Below are positions 57,977 through 64,000 of a stretch of 64,000 nt of DNA, one piece after another (the first letter of the stretch is position 1; each line of letters starts with the position of its first letter). The notes under the pieces were generated by a model that worked only from the letters and a program-made list of their open reading frames with translations, was not told the origin of the DNA and did not search any database. The position numbers were made by a program, and so were the translations under genes. This DNA is from Scytalidium lignicola (taxonomy: Eukaryota; Ascomycota; Leotiomycetes): NCBI GenBank assembly GCA_002812745.2, contig NCSJ02000045.1, forward strand, positions 62,001 to 126,000, given 5' to 3'.

Positions 57977-59864
57977 ACGTAAATCCTCGTCTACCGGGCC
58001 ACCCCACCGACCGGGCCACTTTCCATCGCAATCATCAATTCTATCAACACCACCAACTTCANCNACTTATTTCTCCACCAAAACACATTCTAATGGCCAG
58101 AATTTTGGATGCTAGTCAAGAAGGAAGGATTACTCTTGTTATAAACATGTTAAAAAATGGTCAAATCAAATCAATTCGATTTGCAGTGTATAATTTCGAT
58201 GTACCTCACAATACATTGAATGCATGATTCTATAAAAGGGTTCAAAAAGGAACTACATACACCAAATCCTTCAAATTAACTCAATTCGAAGAGGAATTAT
58301 TAGTACAATAGATTATATCTATAAACAAACAAGGAATACTTTCTAAACCTTTATAAGTACATTTTATAACTAATAGTTTGATTTCTAAGCATAGTAAACC
58401 TACTTCTCCTTCACTTATAAGCAAAAACTGGATTTAATAATTTTTAAACTGTTATACTAAATTAACTACTAAATATATTCATAAATGTAGTTATTAATAA
58501 GTTAAATATAAATATTTAAAGTTTATTCAACAATAGTTCAACTAATTCCTTAAAATCAAAGCTTAATATAGAATCTTAAACAAGGACATTTACAACTTTG
58601 ATAAAACAAGCTTTGTAATAAGTACAATTGCTATTATTAAAGTAATTATAACCTTTGATTACTTTAGTAAACCTTTATTGTTATAACCTAGAAATCGTGA
58701 ATAAGTTATTGTTATTAAATCAATTAATGCTTTTGAATAAGCTTTATCACTTTTAATTATCTTCAAAGGAAAACACTATTAATTAACCTTGACTAATCTA
58801 TTACTTAAAGGTTAAAGAGATAAACAAAATAATAATAGATAGACAAACAATCAAATTAGCCTTGAATAGCTTAAGAAAACCTTTGAACTTGTTATTAAGG
58901 ACAAAATTAAAAGTTAATATCATATGTTAGTCCTTAATAATTATAATAGTTTTATAATACTTGAATTCAACTTATTTTACTTTGTACACAAGATTATTCT
59001 AATTTGTATACTTCTTTATTTATCTCATCTTCTTTAATTACTTAATATAACTTGTTTTTCAATTCTTAAGTGTATGTATAATACTTAAATTGAAAATAAA
59101 ATACAAGGTAGAATTTAGTATATTAACAAGGAGGATTTCCTAAAGTTATATCTAATTGTATACCAGTAAACCTTTAAATTAACAATTATTCAAAATGGAT
59201 TTGTAATTACTAGATTAGTTCTATATAATCCAAAGTATATACTAGCCAAATTGTATGTTCAAGTTGACAAAACACTTACACTTCTAAGAAGTAGTCATAA
59301 TAGCAATTCCAGAGTACAATAAGTTTTAAAGATACCTTATAACCTTATTCAATTACAATTGTAATCTCAGACCATTCAACAATTACTCAAAGAGTAAAAT
59401 AACCCTCTTACTCTTACTAAAACAACTTTGAAGCAACTAGTCAAAAGTTATAAACTAGTTATGCATAATGCAGTATTTTTAGCAAAAGAAATCGAAGAAT
59501 TAAAAGCTGTAAATGCTTTTATACAATGAAAACTACAAAGATCTAGAAAGTAATTAGTTTATACAAGCTCCTTAACAAGGCAAGAGGCTTAGGAATTGGC
59601 TTAATCAAGTACTACAGTACAAAATCTAATACAAGTCACCAATTCTTCAATATCCACTGATCTTTTACCAACACCATTACGACAGCTACTAACATGCTCA
59701 AGATGTAATATTTCAAGTCATAAAATTACTCATTGTCCTCAATTAGCTAGTCATTGAATTTATTTGATTATTTGTTGTTATTAGTTAAATATTTGGTTTT
59801 GAAGGTTGAGGTGGAGGGGAAGTAGCCTGGTCGGTGGGGTGGCCCGGTAGACGAGGATTTACGT
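57977..59864 (+). mobile_element. Pogo/Fot1-like DNA transposon, RIP-degraded, 1888 bp
   Basis: Long terminal inverted repeats starting ACGTAAATCCTCGTCTACC, almost perfect for about 36 bp, flanked by TA (57975-57976 and 59865-59866). A transposase relic begins near 58093 (MARILDASQEGRITLVINML). It continues with NKDIYNFDKTSF near 58580 (first catalytic Asp region of IYNFDETGF type), ILEFNLFYF near 58960, and SRCNISSHKITHCPQ near 59700. Many TAA and TAG codons interrupt it, fitting CAA or CAG decay. Two Ns lie near 58062-58064. Related throughout to the element at 22683, but the terminal repeats differ beyond ACGTAA. Confidence 0.85.
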
Positions 59865-59866
59865 TA

Positions 59867-60553
59867 TGGTTAGTTCTTCTAAGGTCAGCAATCTAACGGG
59901 GTTTGAGGAGCTAACTAGAAGAGGGAAAATGCTCATGAGGGTGCCTTTGCAGCGTATAGGCAAGAGATAACCGAATGTGGAAGAGATGTGGAAATTACAC
60001 AGCGTGGGCAGCATACTAAACCTGTTTTGGGTGCCCAATGGGGTAGGAAATTACCGAAATAGGGTATAGGTGCCAGTGAGAGTGCATTGGGCACCCTTCT
60101 TGTTAATAGCGAAAGCTCCGCTTTCGTCATTCTTACACTCTGCAGCTTTTAACAACGAGCCCCAGAACTCGCCGATTATTTTAGATTCGGAAAATTCTCT
60201 ATTTCATATTAACTTAAAGTGTTCTGCCCAAAGTATTCAGCTGTTATAAAATCTGTCCGGAAATGGCTGTCATTTCGGCATGTATTTCGTTGCCTTTCGA
60301 TTAGCCACCGCTCCGCAAAGCGGAGGTAAAAGCTCAGAGCCAGAGCCTATACAGAGATAGCTAGCCGAATAGTGCGTTGAAAAGAGAATAAACTGACATG
60401 ATCCTACTTCCCCAGCGGCCAAGACCCGTGACACCGAGTCTGTTGCAGAACTCGAAGTGGACTGATCGTTTGCGGTCGTATTAGTTATATCATAACTTGC
60501 TGACTGTCCGAATTTGAACCCTTTTATCTCAAAATTTGCATCCCCCCCNAGAC
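59867..60553. other. Intergenic, no gene supported
   Basis: A minus-strand frame of 65 residues (59933-60130) has no recognisable domain. Nothing else seen. Confidence 0.4.
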
Positions 60554-60900
60554 TTACCTGTTTGTTACACCGCCAGAGTCAGACCTGGTATTCGTGAAGT
60601 TAAGCGTGAAGGTTGCTGGCTCTGCCCCTGTTGAATTGTCCCATACACCTATCTGCATCGTGTTGGCCATGGTGCCAATACTGGCAGATCCAACCGGAGC
60701 TGGGTCCCCGCTAATGTAAGTATTAAGTGCCCTTGCCAACGTCATTCAGATTGCCGCCGAAATAGTTCCAGTCATTAGCCTGGTACGATCTCTGAACGCC
60801 GGCGAAGTCGTTCGCTTTGAATGCGCAGTCTGTGTTGCCTTCTGCCCACGCATCAGGCTCACCGGCTGTAGCATTCAGCCAACCTTGCAGATCAAGCGAT
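60554..60900 (-). pseudogene. Possible relic of a secreted-protein gene, unidentified
   Basis: Adjacent minus-strand frames read WLNATAGEPDAWAEGNTDCA and FKANDFAGVQRSYQANDWNY, then ALNTYISGDPAPVGSASIGT and GVWDNSTGAEPATFTLNFTN. The composition (Gly, Asn, Thr, Trp; potential N-glycosylation sites) looks like a real extracellular protein rather than chance. I do not recognise the family. A frameshift lies near 60740, and neither end is clear. Confidence 0.3.
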
Positions 60901-61561
60901 TAGCATTCTAGATGACACCACTAGAATGAGGAATTCTTCTTAACCACTGGGCCGTCATCCTGTTTTTGCCGTCATTCAGCAGTCGTGTCAGCCAAAGGAT
61001 CTCCCGATTTGACTTTTCCTACGGGATTTCTTGCTGTTAGGTCATACGTGTCTTCCGAAAGTTTGTACGATGAAAAGCCCCCTTGGCATTTTTGGAGGAG
61101 TAAATCAGAGCCAGAAGTAGGCGATTTATTACATATCTATGACGTAATAACAGACATAGAAAAACAGTGCCATGTAACCTCAAAGTATATAGAACGGCCG
61201 GGTGGTGATGATAATGATGCAGCTCCGCGGAATGCGTATTGGAGATATCCAGAATATGCGCCATGAGATTTCCGACAGCGCCCTTCATGAAAATCCTTCC
61301 AGATCTGGCTCGGCCGGCACGCATGGACTGAAGGTGAGAAAGTTTATTTTCCATGGATACTCAGATGGAACTGTTTAAACCATTGTGCCGACAACGGGTT
61401 TGAGCCGTTCTGCAATCCCGCGTCTGATGCCCAATTACACCGAATATTATTTTACCGAGCTTTGAACTTCTGAACGGACTTTGTATCCAAGTATTCTCTG
61501 TTTTCTGCAAGGGGACTAATGAGTCCAATGAGGCAAGAGAGGGCAGCGATATACGGGTGCG
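60901..61561. other. Intergenic, no gene seen
   Basis: Frames at 60985-61266 (plus) and 61037-61354 (minus) overlap and carry no domain. Confidence 0.4.
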
Positions 61562-61569
61562 GTGGGATA

Positions 61570-62195
61570 CAGCGCTCCCAACAAGCCAAACCACGCAAGC
61601 CAAATATGTAAAATAAACAAGCTAAACAAGTCAAACTCAGCCTCCCGGCTTACAAACCAAATAAATTGGTTGTTTGTTTAGCTTGTAAACCAGAATATAG
61701 TCTGTGTACATAAGCGTTTAATCTTATTTAGTAATTTTCATAAAAATTTCAGATTATTTAAATTATATTGTAAAATCCTTTTTGACAATTATTATTTTAT
61801 TACCTTTTATAAATTATAATATAATAATTAATTAAAAATATAAATTTTCTAAAATTATTATATATAACTTTAAATTTATTATTAATACTTTTNATATTAA
61901 TAAAAAANCAAATATATTTTNAATATAATTAAACTCCTTTTAAAAANTAAAGTATAAATGAAAATATTTTAATAACATTATAAGCTTTAAAGAATTAATT
62001 TCGAAGTAGTACATTTGTATAAAGAGAATAAAGTTTTAACATTAAAAGATTATATAATATTTAACTATATTTTAACATACAAATCACTCAAATAAGACAA
62101 ATCAAAGGCTTTACAAATCAAATCAAGTTGTATATTACGTAAACAAGCCAAACCGAAGGTGTTAGTTTGTTTGATTTGACTTGTTGGAAGCGTTG
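61570..62195. mobile_element. hAT-like non-autonomous element, 626 bp, 8-bp TSD
   Basis: Starts CAGCGCTCCCAACAAGCCAA and ends with the near inverse GACTTGTTGGAAGCGTTG (CA...TG). Direct 8-bp duplications GTGGGATA flank it (61562-61569, 62196-62203). The interior is AT-rich with several Ns and additional AACAAGCC-type subterminal words, as in hAT elements. No coding sequence. Confidence 0.85.
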
Positions 62196-62203
62196 GTGGG
62201 ATA

Positions 62204-64000
62204 TTCCCACGTTATAAAACGAAATCTCTTTGCTCTTAATGTTACCGAGCCAGGCTCCTCACTAAGTCAGACCTGGATAGCGTAATAAGCAGTGTAACCA
62301 AGGTGGCTTCGCTCAGCCAAAGATTGTTCAATGTCCTTATGAATAGTCAACGTAGACCCCAGCTTGCATTTGTGGCTTTGCTCGGACCCGTCGAACTCGA
62401 ACAAAATAAAATGATATCCCGGACGCTGCCTCTACTGTACTCGTGTAATATTAGCCCACATCATGCCCTATCCTTCATAGGTCGAGAGCATAGCCTCACA
62501 ATCTAGTTACATGTTCTGCTCCGATATACCCTTCCAAATCGCGATAGAAACGGAAGATTCCGCGATATTGAACACATGCAAAGGATAGGTTATGTATTAA
62601 AGTGTCGCAATAGCACCATCTCCGTATTTCACCCCGGCAGGTTCCACAGGAGCTGAATCTGACGATTGAAATAATATTGTGCGGAGAAACTGTCTACGCT
62701 TTCACATGCAGGTTGCATGGAATGAGAGCTGCGCTTGGCACAATGACTGATCTTTCAGTATAAGTGGCTCTTGCTCTCTCCCATATCGACTCCATAATTT
62801 TCGTATCTACCAAGCTAGATAAATTGTAGAAGGCTAGCAAATATTATTCTGACAAAAGATTCAACATGACTTGGGATACTAAAATAGTTAACCGCTCTGG
62901 CACTGACGCCTTTGTATGAAACCCAATGCGAGGCTTGCTCACATCATCTTCCTTCCATTCTCCAAATTCTTATCTACTAATTCATGCAGATTTAATGTCA
63001 GAATGTCAATAAGATTTATGTTGTTCATTATATTAATGACGGTTAACCCTCAATTGTCCTAGATAAATGTTATGGAAGAAACCAACAATATAACAAATCA
63101 ACCAGCATCAGTTCAACGCCTCCATTATAAAGCACACTAAATTTAAACTGAATCTGACCATGTACAAGACTTGACACACTTATCTCCTTTAATCTCATCT
63201 GCTCCAATAACAAACCACCAACTATTCTCATCCTTTGACTAAACTTAATACACTCAATCCATTCACCTTCCTCTCCCTCTTCTTGAATCAATTTTACAAC
63301 CTCTTTATTCTACCCTCCTTACTTTTATCATCTCTTCTTCTATCTAGCCTTAACATGCCCTTACTGTCTTTTAAGAACTATGTCTTATACAGCTTGTACT
63401 GCTCATAAGTGAAAGTCGGCAATACCTCAAGTCTAGTAACGGTCTTGAACGGTGCATCGAAAAATACAAACTCGAGGATATCAGAAAAAGTACACTGTAG
63501 ACCATTGCATTGGAACCGGAAGATGGAGGTGGTACATCCTCTGTCATGGAAATAGGCAATGTGGGCTCGTGAGGCTATGGCTGTTTCGATGGAGGCGGTG
63601 ACGAAGTTGGAGGGAAAGAATGTCGTAAGAGAGAGAGAGCAATGAGATCAACTGGGAAATCAATCTATTGTCATAGAAACATAAAAACATAGAAACACGA
63701 TTGTGCAATTGTTTGAGATAAGGAAGAATGAAGGGAAGGATTTGTTCTGTGAGATTCCCCCCTGTATGTAAGATTGTGCAAGGATAGCATGTGAGATTGA
63801 AGGTCTTGGGGACTGAAGCATAAAAGGCCGACGGTTACATCTCAAATCATGCTTTTCCACCCCAAGAGATTAACGGCAATATATATATATATATTTACAG
63901 TATTATGATTTAATTTTCTGCCCTTATTGCTGTTTCTTCTCTGCTTCTTCTGTGACATTGTTCTCAGTGTTCTCAGTAGTCTTGTAAGCGTCTTGTAGGT
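62204..64000. other. Right-hand end of the window, no gene supported
   Basis: Mixed composition with a short TA microsatellite (63878-63892). Minus-strand frames at 63070-63291 and 63371-63559 lack domains. A gene continuing beyond the window cannot be excluded. Confidence 0.45.

Overview
This window is nuclear DNA from a filamentous ascomycete (Pezizomycotina). The evidence is many 46-98 bp spliceosomal introns with GTRNGT donors and CTRAY-like branch points, HET and HET-NB-ARC-TPR proteins, AT-rich gene-free blocks, and transposon relics whose stop codons look like C-to-T damage of CAA, CAG, CGA or TGG codons (RIP-like). The class cannot be fixed from sequence alone; Leotiomycetes is plausible. 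Nearly every N abuts a homopolymer run, so single-base frameshifts at homopolymers should be treated as possible assembly errors.

Layout. 1-1316: 5' part of an aldehyde dehydrogenase gene, cut by the window edge. 2.2-13.2 kb: a repeat-rich block with a RIP-damaged duplication, a LovD-like relic beside a tiny LTR, an intact FAXC/metaxin-like GST gene, a decayed Helitron (about 5.5-10.5 kb), an element with 8-bp target duplications, and a GST relic. 14.1-22 kb: a PTGR-type MDR oxidoreductase, a second inverted-repeat element, a 3-isopropylmalate dehydrogenase with one missing base, and a disrupted pyruvate-decarboxylase-like gene. 22.2-27.6 kb: a MITE and a pogo/Fot1-like transposon with the same terminal motif, then a very AT-rich block.

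28.7-39.7 kb is the most interesting region. It holds a membrane-anchored linalool dehydratase/isomerase-domain protein (Ldi), a zinc aryl/geraniol-type alcohol dehydrogenase, an AtuA-family (DUF1446, acyclic terpene utilization) protein and a divergently transcribed CaiB/BaiF family III CoA-transferase. I could reconstruct each as a complete spliced gene. The set matches steps of bacterial linalool/geraniol catabolism (Ldi, geraniol dehydrogenase, CoA activation, Atu), so I infer a fungal acyclic-terpene utilisation cluster, with transposons inserted between two of its genes.

40.7-45.5 kb: a coiled-coil protein of unknown function and an MFS sugar-type transporter. 46.8-53.5 kb: solo LTRs, an 806-residue HET protein, a fungal amidoligase-like gene and a pair of 232-bp MITEs. 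54-57 kb: a disrupted HET-NB-ARC-TPR NLR with almost identical TPR repeats. 57.9-62.2 kb: a second pogo-like element and a hAT-like element. The last 1.8 kb shows no supportable gene.
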